Below, in pieces: positions 1 to 10,935 of a DNA stretch of 64,000 bases; positions within the stretch are counted from its first letter, which is position 1; every line of letters begins with the position of its first letter. The stretch covers positions 3,038,001 through 3,102,000 of the forward strand of contig JANTQA010000045.1 in NCBI GenBank assembly GCA_027625915.1, read 5' to 3'. Position numbers and translations under genes: made by a program. The stretch comes from Anaeramoeba flamelloides (lineage: Eukaryota; Metamonada; Anaeramoebidae). The notes below the pieces were generated by a model. That model did not search any database, was not told the DNA's origin, and saw only the letters and a program-made list of their open reading frames with translations.

Positions 1-541
1 TTTTCCTTTTGCATTTTATTTTAGAATTCAAACAATTGTCAAATTCTAAAGTTGGCATATACAATTTCAAATCAATACACATTTTTCGAGCCTATATGAA
101 TTGATAAATTATTTCATTTTTTTTCTTCTCTGGAAATTTTTGCTACTGTTATTTTTCAATTAACAAATAAAAATTTTGATTTCAATTTCCAAAATAAATA
201 TTAATTAAGATTGCTACAATCAAATTACCAGAGTAAAAATTTTGTCTTAGAGTGAACTAAGTAAGTTTAATTTATGGTCTAAAAATATCATTTCTAAAAT
301 ATGTCAAGATCTTTGGATTTTCTTCAACTTATAAACAAGAAAAATATATTGGGGTTGTGAACTAAAAATTTTCATTTTTTAATTGGAAAATAACAGTAGT
401 ATATATTTTCCTCTTTGAAGACAGTGATTTATAGTGTCTGTTTTTTTTATTTTAATTTCTTTAATTAAGAATTATAAAGATGAAAATTTCATATTATTTC
501 CAAAAACAAAAAAAAAACCTAAATCCAATTAATTATTTACT

Positions 542-880
542 TCATTGAGAGAAGAATATTTGAAAGTTAATAAAAAATATTAATAATTTTCTGGAAACAA
601 CATAATGGATCGACCTCGATTGTTTTGTCAATTCTTTAATAATGAACCAATTTTGATAAAATTTTAAATTTGATTTTATTGCCCCAAATACTACTTGAAT
701 TATCAGAAGAAAAATGCCAGATCTGTCAGCTCTTCAAAATATCAATAAAAGATGTTTTATTGTAAAAATAATCCCATTCTCCAATCTCTAAAAACATCCA
801 ATAATAAGTATTCTTAGATATCTGGAATAATTCTCTTTTATATAGTAATTCAATTTTATCTCGGTAGAATTCATTTTGAG
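542..880 (-). pseudogene. ABCG-type transporter membrane-domain remnant
   Basis: On the minus strand a 63-codon open frame runs from 733 to 542 and contains ADRSGIF, then NWFIIKEL and HYVVSRKLL. ABCG half-transporters have the same order: a DRxG-F-F stretch in a membrane helix, an xxFxxER/KE loop and a YxVSxYFxAK segment. The same frame continues upstream to about 880 with YLRILIIGCF and RLENGIIF, but with two stop codons, so it is not a working exon chain as it stands. No Walker A, signature or Walker B motif was found upstream. I infer a decayed ABCG fragment. The match rests on short motifs judged by eye and could be chance in a hydrophobic AT-rich frame. Confidence 0.33.
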
Positions 881-894
881 AATTTTATTTACTG

Positions 895-1310
895 CTGTGG
901 AAAAAAAGTGAAACTGGAAAAAAAGTGAAACCCGGTTTTTAATTGGGAACATTACTGAAAACAAAAAGTAAAATCAATAAAAAGAAGAAACCAATTAACT
1001 TCAAATAATAACCCATTATATTATTTTCAATCAACCCAACAAATACAATCTAAATCTACTTTTTTTATATAAAAATTATTGGTGTGGTTTTGGAGATCTC
1101 AAAAATAGTCAATTTTTTGAACAAATTTTTAATAATTGATCAATCAAAGAAAAACCCATACCAAAAGATGTATTTAAAAAACCGTTATTGTGGCGAATAC
1201 TTCACTTTATCTTGAATTATTTATTTATTCTTTTTTTCATTGATCTTACTTTGAATTTTCAGTAATGTTCCCAATTAAAAACCTTATTTCACTTTTTTTC
1301 CAGAGTTGTT
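895..1310. mobile_element. Terminal-inverted-repeat element, 415 bp, copy 1
   Basis: The ends are inverted repeats: left TGGAAAAAAAGTGAAA then GGTTTTTAATTGGGAACATT, right the reverse complement of both. Pairing continues with more mismatches for about 90 bases. The middle has no gene. A related, more decayed direct copy lies at about 9925-10340, and a partial third copy of the middle (GAGATCTC region) at about 9740-9900. Length and lack of coding suggest a non-autonomous DNA transposon. Confidence 0.6.
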
Positions 1311-2936
1311 AACTCTAATTCAATTTTTAAATTGTTTGTCAAATAAAAAACTTTTTAAAAATCACAAGTAATTTTTGACAAATAAAAAAATCCAAAGAAA
1401 CGAAATTTTCGAAGAGAGACAATAAAAAGGATCTCCAAAACTCACACCCAATAATAACTATAACAGTACACCTCTTTAAACATTGCTTTATTTTTGGAAT
1501 ATTACAAGATAAGAGGAATTATTACGTAATAAAGAAACAACATTAATTGAAAGGTGCAGAACAACATTTTGAGGTTAAAAAAAAACTTCCCATACTTTAA
1601 TGATCAGAACTTTAAAGAGAAGAAACCCACACAACCACCCCTTTGTTTATAAAAATAACAAATTAATTTTAAATAGAGGAAAAATAAACCACAAATCTTT
1701 AATCGAGGTTGTTTCAATGTTTTTCCAGTTTTGTATTCTTTTATTATTTTTTTTTCAATACAACAACCCGAGTTAAAAGCTGGTTAAAATGGTTATTTTT
1801 ACAAAAAAAGACATGGTAAAAAATCAGTTACCTGTTTGCAAAAATGACCAATAAAGATTAAGATTAAATTTGGACATATAGTACAATTATATAGAATATC
1901 CCAGATAAATTTAAAACAAATAGAAAAAAAAAATAAATTGATTTAGAGATCACAAAATATTTACTAAAATTAGCTTAAATAATATAAAAGTCCATTTGAG
2001 AGTGAAACAAAAAATGTTTTACTTTTATAGATACAGATTTCAGGTATTTAGTGGATTCAATTGGATATTTTTTTTTTTTTTTTTAATTGAACAACCCGTA
2101 ATGAAGTTCAAAGCATACCTCTTGTTGATTTGATTTCTTCAAATCTTTGTTGGAAATTCTCCACAACAAAAAAACAATATAAATTAAAATCTTTGATTTA
2201 CTTTTTAGAATTGGTTATTTTTAAATTATATAAAACTGTTTTTTAAAAAGAGATTATTTTACACTTATGAGACATTATTCTATATAATTATAGGGTGTGT
2301 TATTTCTATCCCTTTTTTTTTTTTTTTTTTTTTTGGGAGAAAATGACGTATTAATGATTGAATACCCTCTTACCAAAATAATAATTGTTTTTTTTTTCGA
2401 AGAACATTCACATCTTATTTTTTCAAATAATTTTATAGAATATAAAACATATTATTTCTATTTTTGGATCAAAGAAATTATTTTTTTTATTTTAATTAAC
2501 AAACACAGTATAGGTGAATAGTGATATATTTTTGGGGTTATTTTTTCAAAATTTAACACTCTTAAATGAACTTCTTTTTTTTTGAAACGATAAATTATGT
2601 ATATACTTTATCAAGATATCAAGTCTTTAAATTATAATACTATTGCTTTCCAATTTATAAAAAAATTTTTTTATTTCAGTTCTCAAATATTTATCATGAT
2701 ATTGAATAAATTGCTTAATTGGAAAAGACAAAAACCAAGATCTTAACAAAATCTTTTGATCATGAAAATCTTCAAGTTTTATTTATTTGGATCTCATTAT
2801 TTTTAAAACTTTATTATTAAATTTATTTTTTGAATTTGAAAATATCAGTATTTAAAATCTAATAAGACCCCCTTTTAAAACTGACAACCCATAACTTTAA
2901 AGATTTATTCGAAAATCTTTTTATGAGATACTATTT

Positions 2937-3156
2937 GTTGCAAAATAAATTATACAAAATTTTCCTTCAGCTTTCCACAAAAAATTTTATAAATCATGTT
3001 AAATTTTAAATCTAGAATTCTTAAAACCACCTTAGATTCTTCATTACCCTTTTACAATTGGGGCACCTTTGGTATTTATTTTTATTCTTGGGATGTGATT
3101 TATTTTGGAAAGATGAATGAAAATTTTGATCTTTTTATTTTACAATTCATAGTATA
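2937..3156. mobile_element. 220-bp palindromic repeat family, copy 1 of 5
   Basis: The ends mirror each other: GATACTATTTGTTGCAAAAT on the left and the inverse of ATACTATGAATTGTAAAATA on the right, followed inward by CATTCAGCTTTCCA-type sequence. Copies with the same two-ended structure lie at 17929-18150, 43320-43549, 51279-51511 and 51979-52196. No coding potential. Likely a miniature inverted-repeat transposon. Confidence 0.6.
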
Positions 3157-3426
3157 ATCTTTTTCTGATTTCTTTCAATAGCCGTATTGTTGAAAGATTA
3201 AATATGTTTATTTTTACAGACTTCTGAATATTCTTGCTGTAAGGTTCCTTTAATTTCCAACTTTATAATAAAATCTAAAATAAAAATAATAACTGATCCT
3301 TCTTCACAATCTAAAAATCCACAAAAAATCTTCCCTTAAAAAAAAAAATGATAAAAAAAGATTTCATTTTTTTCATTAATCCCTAATAAGAAATTTATAT
3401 TTTAATCGAAAAACTACGCAAACAAA

Positions 3427-6202
3427 ATGAGTCGAAAAGGTCAAAAAATAATGGAACAACCAATCAATGTTATTTTTCAATTTCTCCAAACAGTAATATT
3501 CTAAATTTTTTTCTTTTTAGTTTTTAAAATTAACAAGAACAAACAATTAAGCCTAAATTTATAACATCTCATTTGATTTTGTTCTCATAAATAGCATTCT
3601 AAAGTACAAATTTGGCTATACGATAAACCTAATTTACGGATCGAAGGAAATTTGATCGTAAGTTTTACTTTATATTCCCAAAAAACAACCATTTTTGATT
3701 TTCTTTTTCAACAAATTTCTTCTTCGAATTGCTTTTTATTTTTTCAAAAGAATACTCAAACGGACCAATTCTTTATAAATATTATTTTTGAAATTCAGAC
3801 TATAACTTGAAACTTGAATACGATTGGATCAATTTTAGAATTGTTTCAGTTTTTTTATTATTATTTGAACCAACACATTAATTGCAAAATACCTACATTT
3901 TTTTTTGACTTTTTTTTTTTTTTGTTACAATTGAAGATCTGAAACAAACAAAATCATTCTAAATACCACTTAACTGTAAATAAAATAAAACTATTTTCTT
4001 CAAATTATCCAAAATGCTGGTTACTTTTCCAATGTTAGAAAAAGTTAAATTATTTCTTTTGGCATAACCTAAACAATCTCATATCTTTTACAAAAGACCT
4101 TTGGGACTTTTCAAAGCTCTCAAACAACTTCCCAACCTTTCGTTACACTTTTCAACACTTTTAAAGGGTAAAAAACCTTGCCAAAGTGAAAAGCTTTTGT
4201 AAAATTCATGAAATTTTTTGTGCTTATATTTGAATCGGAAATGGGAAAAAAACTTCATTTTCCTATTTTTCTTTACTAATTAATTTTCAAAGACACATAT
4301 TGAAATTTGTGGTCTCATGTATTTGATTGCACATTTGTTATACAGGGGCATATATTTGTTGGTTCAATATTTTGGGAGAACCTATAGCCCTCAATGAAAT
4401 GAATTTTGAATTATTAAAAACGATAAATAATGAAATTTTATTCCATTTAAATTTCACATACCAATAGTGAATAAAAAAAAGAATTTTACATTTTTCTGGC
4501 TTATACACTACCTATTGCTTAAACATGAAAAAAAAGAATTATGTATTGTAATTCAAAACCCATTGGCATTGGAATGATCATTTATATGACAGAAAGCTAT
4601 TCACTACAAAAACTCTCGTGACTTTTACAAAAGCTTTATAACTTTTACAAGGCCTTTCCCCTTTAAAAATGCTGGAAAGGGTTGTGAGGGGTTGTGAAAT
4701 TGTCTGGAAAGTGTTTGAAAGACCCAAAACTTTCTAAAAGTCATGAAATTTATTGTAGTGTTTATTTATTTCTTCCCACCATTCTTTTTTATCATATCGT
4801 TAATCCACTTTTCTTTTTCTCGAAATAAGAAATAATAAGATTGCTAGATCTTCTTTCTGATTAATGGAATTATTTTAAAATAATATTAAAACAAGATGAG
4901 CAATCGATTTTAAAACATAACTGATTACAATTAAGAAATGGAAAAAAATAAAGCGAATTTTGGTTAGTTCGATATGTTATTTTGTGTTTTTGTTTTTTTT
5001 TAATGCTTAAAAGAAAAAGAAAGATAAAAATAATTGCTTCTTTTACACTCCGCGTTCATCGAGCAGGCGTGCTATCTCGAAAGGAAAATTTAAAATAGGT
5101 GATCCATGCTATATATAAAGAAATAAAGATGAATGCATATTTAAATACCTTTCTAAACAAATCATTTACGGTGCGATGAGTAGATTCTTGAGAGCGATAA
5201 TTAATAATTTTAATTTTTTGGCTTTTGTTTTTACTTTTCAAAAATCTACATACCCGTTGGCGTTAGGATTGATTACTTTTAATTTTTTTTTAAATCCTTT
5301 TAAATCAAATTTAATCAAATAATCTTCCAAAAAAGATATTTTTTCACAAGATATTGATTTTCACTAATGTTTTACAATCAAAACTCCAAAATAACGAAAA
5401 TTTAAGATTTTAGAAACAATTTAAATTCTAAAAATCCCCATAGAACAAACCTTAATTTAAAACTATTATTCATTTTTGGTCTTCCCAAACAAGCACTAAC
5501 TTGATCTTGGGATGTAATCTAATAAAAAAACAATTAACTTTTTTAGTAAAGTGTGCAATTAAAATACAATTTTTGTATTTGTATGCCTTCCAAAGCAATT
5601 CCAAAGGGTCAAAATGCAACGAAATAATATTGTTTTTGAAAATTATAATTGATAGTGACTTTGGTTTTTCTTAAAGATAGATTTGTTCATAAAATTTTAC
5701 TTTGATCAAAAATCATTTTGCTAATATTTACTATTTAAAAAACCAAAAAAATTTTTTGACTGACCCAATTTTTTTTTTAATGACCCAAATTTTTTTCACA
5801 ATGGTAATAAACTTTTTCAAAATTTCAATTGAGTGTTTTTTTATTTTTTGCTTTGTTAAATATTATACAAAATAATTTCAATGGATTTAAATAAAAATAT
5901 TTTTCAATACATTTTTATTCAGTTATCATTAATCATTTTATATTTTTCTTTTAAAATACAACAATTTCTTTACAAATTAATGAAAATTTACATTTTGATG
6001 AATATTTCTTTATTAAACAATAATCAACACAATAACCATAATAAATCAAATAAAAACAAAATAGGGGTTTGATGAATTTATGAACTTAACACTGGATAAT
6101 TGTGAAGAACTTTTAATGAAAACAAATGAAAAAAGATTTATTGGCAGAATTTTACTTAAAGGAGATAATATCACACTCATTCAAAAGGCAGAACTTGATT
6201 AA
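3427..6202 (+). CDS. SNRPE: Small nuclear ribonucleoprotein SmE (three exons)
   Basis: This is the core Sm protein E of the spliceosomal snRNP ring. Exons are 3427-3492, 3595-3657 and 6065-6202; all junctions are phase 0, with GT donors (GTAATA, GTAAGT) and TAG acceptors. The 88-aa product (human about 92) reads in order: MSRKGQKIMEQPINVIFQFL (N-terminal helix), HSKVQIWLYDKPNLRIEG (Sm1 strands), then GFDEFMNLTLD, RFIGRILLKGDNIT (Sm2 motif) and IQKAELD stop. The Sm1 Gly, FDEFMN and GDN residues are all present. The ATG is the only start upstream. The second intron is 2407 bases, very large for so small a gene, and contains an inverted repeat and antisense decayed coding sequence. Identification is strong; exon joins are inferred from reading frame and family alignment. 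Confidence 0.93.
4080..4210. repeat. Degenerate palindromic repeat, related to 4602-4760
   Basis: Shares CTTTTACAAAAG, AAACAACTTCCCAACC-like and CATGAAATTTTTTGT pieces with the elements at 4602-4760 and 58785-58935. It lies in the second SmE intron. The left end is poorly defined. Confidence 0.4.
4602..4760. mobile_element. 159-bp palindromic element in SmE intron
   Basis: The ends are CACTACAAAAACTCTCGTGA and the inverse, TCATGAAATTTATTGTAGTG. TGACTTTTA facing TAAAAGTCA lies just inside, and the centre carries GGAAAGGGTTGTGAGGGG. Three family members occur in the window. It has no open frame and could fold as a long hairpin in the SmE pre-mRNA. Confidence 0.5.
5043..5664 (-). pseudogene. 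Decayed coding segments antisense in SmE intron 2, unrecognised
   Basis: Three minus-strand pieces read as coding. One is 5470-5664 (with HFDPLELLWKAYKYKN and NCFFIRLHPKIKLVLVWEDQ). One is about 5254-5350 (with EDYLIKFDLKGFKKK then VINPNANGYVDF). The last is 5149-5237 plus 5043-5108 (STHRTVNDLFRK joined to HGSPILNFPFEIARLLDERG, stop). The last two parts join in phase 0 across a 40-base GTATTT...TATATAG gap. Elsewhere frames change at A or T runs, so a simple gene cannot be built. INPNANGYVDF faintly recalls an EF-hand loop of alpha-actinin type, but this is weak. Base composition is clearly less AT-rich than the flanks. It may be a gene fossil or mobile-element coding sequence nested in the intron. 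Confidence 0.35.
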
Positions 6203-7644
6203 AAAATTTGAATCAACAAAATAATATTTTTTTCAACTGAATTTGGAAAACTAAATGATATTTGTTTGGTGGGTATTGTAGAGTTAAAATTATTAAAATT
6301 TGACTTATTTTATAATAAAGAAAACTGATGGAATAATTTTTTTATTATTTAATAAATATTTTTTCGTAAAAAATAAAATATTACTAACCCTTTTAATATA
6401 TTTTTTTTAAAGTTATTATCATCAATTAAAAAAATATAAAAAATGATAATTGAATTTTGAATTTTAATTTTTTATTTGTAGATTTAGATTATTTCTTTGA
6501 TCAAAAAAAAAAAAAAAAAAAAAAAAAACAAGGATTGAATTAATTTAGGTTGTTTTTAATTTATTTATTTATTTATTGGGAGAAAAGAGTAATCAAAGAA
6601 AATTTATTAAAATAAAAAAAAATTAGAAAAAGAAAAATAATTAAAATATTCGAATTACAATAATAAAATTATTTGCAAGACCGAGTTAATTAATTGAAAA
6701 CTGTTGATAGATTTTTTTTAATTTTAGAAATAAAAAAAAAAACTAACAACAGTTTTCTTGAAGTTTTCTATTCTATTGTGAAGTGTTCTAGGTTTTTTTT
6801 ACCTTTTGAAATAAACAGAAAATTTAATAAAATTTCGGTTTATTTCAAACTGTAAAAAAAAAAAATCCAACAAAAATCAATAGAACACTTCACAAATAAA
6901 TAGAAAACTTAAAAAAACATAACAAAAATCTATTGATTTTCGAAATAAACAGAAAACTCAAGAAAAGCTAAAAGAGTGCTTTTTTATTTACAGAAATAGA
7001 AAAAAAAATCAAGAAATTTTCTTTTAATTTTTGAAATTATAAAAAAATAAGTGCAGTTTTCTTGGGATTTTATTTTTTATCTGTCAAGTGTTCTAGTTTT
7101 TTTTGATATTTTCTATTTAATTTCTGAAGTGTTCTAGGTTTTTTTGAGGTTTTCTATTTTATTTCTAAAATCTATTGATTTTCTAAATAAATAGAAAACT
7201 CAAAAAAACTTAACGAAAATCTATTGATTTTCCAAATAAACAGAAAAATCAAGAAAAATTAATCGAGATTATCCAGAATTTGAAAGAATTGAGTATTTTT
7301 AAGATTTTTTTTCAATTCTTTTATTTACTGTAAAGCATAAATACATTTCCAACTTTGGTTGAATTTTCAAATTTCGAAGTAATTTTTTTTAAATTTATTT
7401 TTGATATATTAGAATTATTAGTTTAAATTACCCTCATAAATAAATAGATGATAAATATATAAACACTAGCTAATTTAGAACACTGTATGATTACTTGACA
7501 ATTTTTCTATTTATCCTAAAATCTGGTTATTTTTTTTTAAATAAAACCTACCCACTTTTCAACATATACGTTAATAAATTCCATTAAACATAATGGTTTT
7601 AAAGCAGTAATTCACTAATAAAAAACACATGTAATTATTCTTTA
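6203..7644. other. Repeat-rich stretch downstream of SmE
   Basis: No gene seen. From about 6540 to 7270 the sequence is built from inverted copies of GAAATAAACAGAAAA, CTATTGATTTT and GAAGTGTTCTAG-like units. A related patchwork sits at 41885-42560. Confidence 0.5.
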
Positions 7645-7844
7645 TAAACTATTTTTCATAAATTTTGACTCACTTTATAATGTTAATAGGAGTTGTTTTG
7701 AGGGTTTATTCCAGTATTCTTAACAAAAAATATTTTCAAATTTTTGGATCAGAATCATTTTTTCTAATTTTTCAAATTTTAGTTTTGTTTTTTCAAATTT
7801 TTTTTTTCTTTTGTTTTTCTTTTTCTTTGTTTTTGAAAAATTTT

Positions 7845-7893
<49 letters not shown>

Positions 7894-8264
7894 CAAAAGA
7901 TCATGTGGAAAAAAAAAAGCGATCTTCGAAAAGACAAATAATCACTAAGAAAATTGTGAGAATGTAATGTCTTTGAAAATGGATTTAATTATTCATAAAA
8001 AATATTGTTGTTCAACTTTTTTTCAGTGAAAGTTCAGTAATAAAAAATGGGTAATGCTCATTTCAAAAATTGTAACTCACTTTTTTTTAGTTTTTGGTTT
8101 TATTTTTTTTAATTTTTAATATATCAGGCTTTTATAGATTTAGAATGACTTAAAAGTGAATTACAAATCATATTTAGTTATTAATTGTTCTTGAATACTA
8201 AAGGATAAATTTATTTTTTCAATTTATTATTTCAGGTGAGTCACAATTTTTGAAAAAGAGTTTA
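7645..8264 (-). mobile_element. 620-bp inverted-repeat element, copy A
   Basis: The ends are TAAACTATTTTTCATAAATT...GACTCAC and GTGAGTCACAATTTTTGAAA...GAGTTTA, near-perfect inverted repeats of about 30 bases that can be read as flanked by TA. The interior has a very long homopolymer T run (A run on the other strand). A second copy of almost the same length lies in opposite orientation at 12689-13306. Diverged relatives are at about 49605-50040 and 38551-38850. The large open frame through the T run is an artefact of the homopolymer. Confidence 0.7.
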
Positions 8265-8929
8265 ATTATAATCTGAGTTGAAAAATAAAAAAAAAAAATA
8301 TTATTTTGGTCAATGTTTTTTCTATCACTTTCAGATTTTTGATGTACTTTATTATAATTTTTTTAATTTTTTGTATATGATCTTTTAATATTTGCAAAAA
8401 AATCCTATATATATATATATTCACATTATTTTTTTACTCAAACAAAAAATGGAAAGAATTTTTTTTTAAATTATCTGGGTTTTTAATTTAATAGTAAAAA
8501 AATTAACAAAACATTTATATCATGGATTGTATAACCCCTTTATTAATGTATTAAAGTATATCCTAGACAAGTCTAAAGTAAAAATATATTGTTTTTGGCG
8601 AGGAACCATCCCAGTGCTACTTGATTTAAATACCCGAAAAATCCAATTCCTAAAAATTTTTCCTAACTTGAAACTCTCTGATAAACAATGATATACTGTA
8701 TTAGGAAAAAATTCAACAATTATAGTGAAAAAATCTGTATTTTGAGATAAATTTAAATGTTTATTCATCAATATTTCGACTTAATAGTTAAAAAATATCT
8801 TTTTTAAAAATTTTTGTAATTAAGTCCAGTTATAAAAAAAAATGGTTTCGTAAAAAAAGAAATAAATAATTATACAATTATTTTGACCAATTATTTTGAT
8901 ATATTGAGAAAAAATTGGAAATATAATTA

Positions 8930-9260
8930 ACTTCATCATAGGGGGAACCAAAAGAGTCAATCTTTAGTTTTTATGTTAATAATCATTGAGTAAATCCTCG
9001 AAATTCAAAAAACTTTAAAAATAATTACTTTTGGAAGTTCTAAATTTTAATTTACATCTCTGTGAATATTTTTTTTTGGTTTTCTATTTTTTAATTTGGA
9101 AAAGTAATTAAAAAACAAATCTTCAAATTAACAATTTTTTAAAGTGATTTTAAAAAAGGTAATAATTTATTTTTCAATAATATTTAGAAGAGATTATTTT
9201 ATAGCCATTTATATCACCTAGAAATAATATCATTTAAATTCAATTACAATATACATAATT
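8930..9260. repeat. Dispersed 330-bp repeat, copy 1
   Basis: Aligns by eye in the same orientation with about 14890-15230. Shared landmarks are TAATMATTGAGTAAA, GGAAAAG(T/G)AATTAA, ATTTATTTTTCAATA and ATATCATTT...CAATTACAAT. No coding frame is conserved. Confidence 0.45.
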
Positions 9261-9924
9261 TTTAGCAAAATATATGTTAGAAAACACACAACTTACAAAA
9301 TGAAAAGATATACTGATATTTAAAATTTAAATCAGATTAAATTTAAGCTGATTGTTTTATTCTAGTTAAAGAAATCGGATTTTCAACTTGGATTCTTAAT
9401 TGATCACTAATATACCAAAACTATAAAATAAAAACGAATAAAAATAGAGATCATAAATTACAATCCCATTATTTACAAAATTTATTAATAGAAGAATTCT
9501 CAAAATGAAGACAAAAACTTTTAGTATTTACATTTCAAATATCAATATTTGAAGTCTCAAATTCTTTGAAAATTATTTGTTGAATAAAACAAGATATTCA
9601 GAAAATCAAAAATAAATGATATTTCAAGAGATTTTAAGAATTTTTCATATTAAACTTTGGGGTAAAATTTTTATTTTGGATAATTTTATTTGATTATTTC
9701 ATAAAAAAAGTAAAAATTGATACAATTGGTTACATAACTAATAATGAAAAGAAAAATCAATGTAAAGTTTTTAAAAAAATTAACCTATAACAATAATTCA
9801 TTATCTTATTATCAACAAAATCAACAAAAAAAATTTAGATCTTGTATTTTATATCTAAATCATTTGAGTGGTTTTTGAGATCTCATAAAAATATCAAAAA
9901 ATTTAACAAAGAGATAATAATAGT

Positions 9925-10340
9925 TCAGGAAAAAAAATTGAAATTGGATCTAAAGTTAAAGACAATTTTTCATTGCGAATTATTACTGAAAAAGAAAATT
10001 TAAATCAATAAAAAGAAGAAACCAACTAACTTCAAATAATAATCAATTATAGAATCTTCAATCGAAACCAAAAAAAACAATTTAAATCTCCTTGAATATC
10101 AAAATCGTAGATGTGGTTTAAGAGATCTCAAAAATAGTCAATTTTTTAAAAAGGTTTTTAATGATAGACCGATCAAAGAAAAACATACCAAAAGATAATA
10201 GTAAGAAAAATATAATAGTATTAAAAAAACTGTTATTCTGTTGAGTCCTTCTTTTTGTCTTTAATTATTTATTTTTTTTGTTAATCTCTGATCTTACTTT
10301 TTGTTCTCTTATTCTGTTAGGCTTTTAATTAAAAATTGTT
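9925..10340. mobile_element. Terminal-inverted-repeat element, decayed copy 2
   Basis: Direct counterpart of 895-1310: shares ATTACTGAAAA, AATCAATAAAAAGAAGAAAC, GATGTGGTTTNNGAGATCTC and GTCAATTTTTT in the same order. The terminal repeats are more eroded than in copy 1. Confidence 0.5.
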
Positions 10341-10935
10341 TTAAACTTTTTTTATCAAATCTTCAATATGATTTACTTATAATTCACACAAATAACAAAA
10401 ATACAAAGAAGTTATTTCAAACAATCATTCAAATTCTCAAAAAGTTCAAAAAATTAAAGTTACCCTTTGAATTTTTAACTTGGCCAAAACACTATTTATT
10501 GAAAAATTAACTATTCAAAATTTTTTTTCGGCTTGTTGAAGGTAATTTTCCAGATCAAAGTCAAATTCAAATCTTTTATTGATGTAAAGAAGATTTGATT
10601 TTGATTTCCTAATTAGAATTGAAATTTAGATACTTTATTATATTTATTATTTTTATTCATAGGATGTTATTCTGATTGGAAATAATGTTTCATACATTTT
10701 GTGACTAAACATTCTCTAAATCAATTCGTTCAAAAAAAAACATAGACCGAATAAATAATACCTTCAAAAATTATTAATTTATTTGCAAATTTTCATTTTT
10801 CTTTCTTTTGTTTCAATCCACAAAACACTATTCTTTTATTTTCCAAAAAATAAATACCATATTTTTCTTGCTGGCAAAACAAAGACAATTTCAATTCGCA
10901 TTTAAACAAAACTGTCGTTTCTTCATTTTTTTTAG

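Larger units (their letters stand above)
1..3426. other. Gene-poor repeat-rich region upstream of SmE
   Basis: No intact gene is visible. The stretch holds an inverted repeat (about 141-180 facing 365-400, sharing CTACTGTTATTTT), an ABCG-like gene remnant (542-880), a 415-bp terminal-inverted-repeat element (895-1310) and one copy of a 220-bp palindromic repeat (2937-3156). The open frame at 2297-2521 is driven by poly-T and is not credible. About 100 bases before the SmE start are plain AT-rich sequence and should hold its promoter; no motif stands out. Confidence 0.6.
8265..10935. other. Intergenic region before the ABHD17-like gene
   Basis: Holds dispersed repeats (8930-9260, 9740-9900, 9925-10340). 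A minus-strand open frame at 8520-8768 starts with ATG and encodes MNKHLNLSQNTDFFTI and later GMVPRQKQYIFTLDL. It has mixed codon usage but matches nothing I recognise and has no splice context, so I leave it unassigned. The last 400 bases are AT-rich leader. Confidence 0.45.

Noticed and set aside
5250-5280. EF-hand loop (NPNANGYVDF) as evidence for an alpha-actinin gene
   Set aside because: Only half a loop, frames do not connect, and flanking pieces do not match the family.
5881-6072. ATG open frame just before SmE exon 3, first considered as its N-terminal part
   Set aside because: True N-terminal exons with perfect SmE sequence and phase are at 3427-3492 and 3595-3657.
7665-7967. 100-codon open frame through poly-T
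   Set aside because: Homopolymer artefact inside inverted-repeat element A; the mirror frame at 12987-13286 in copy B has the same cause.
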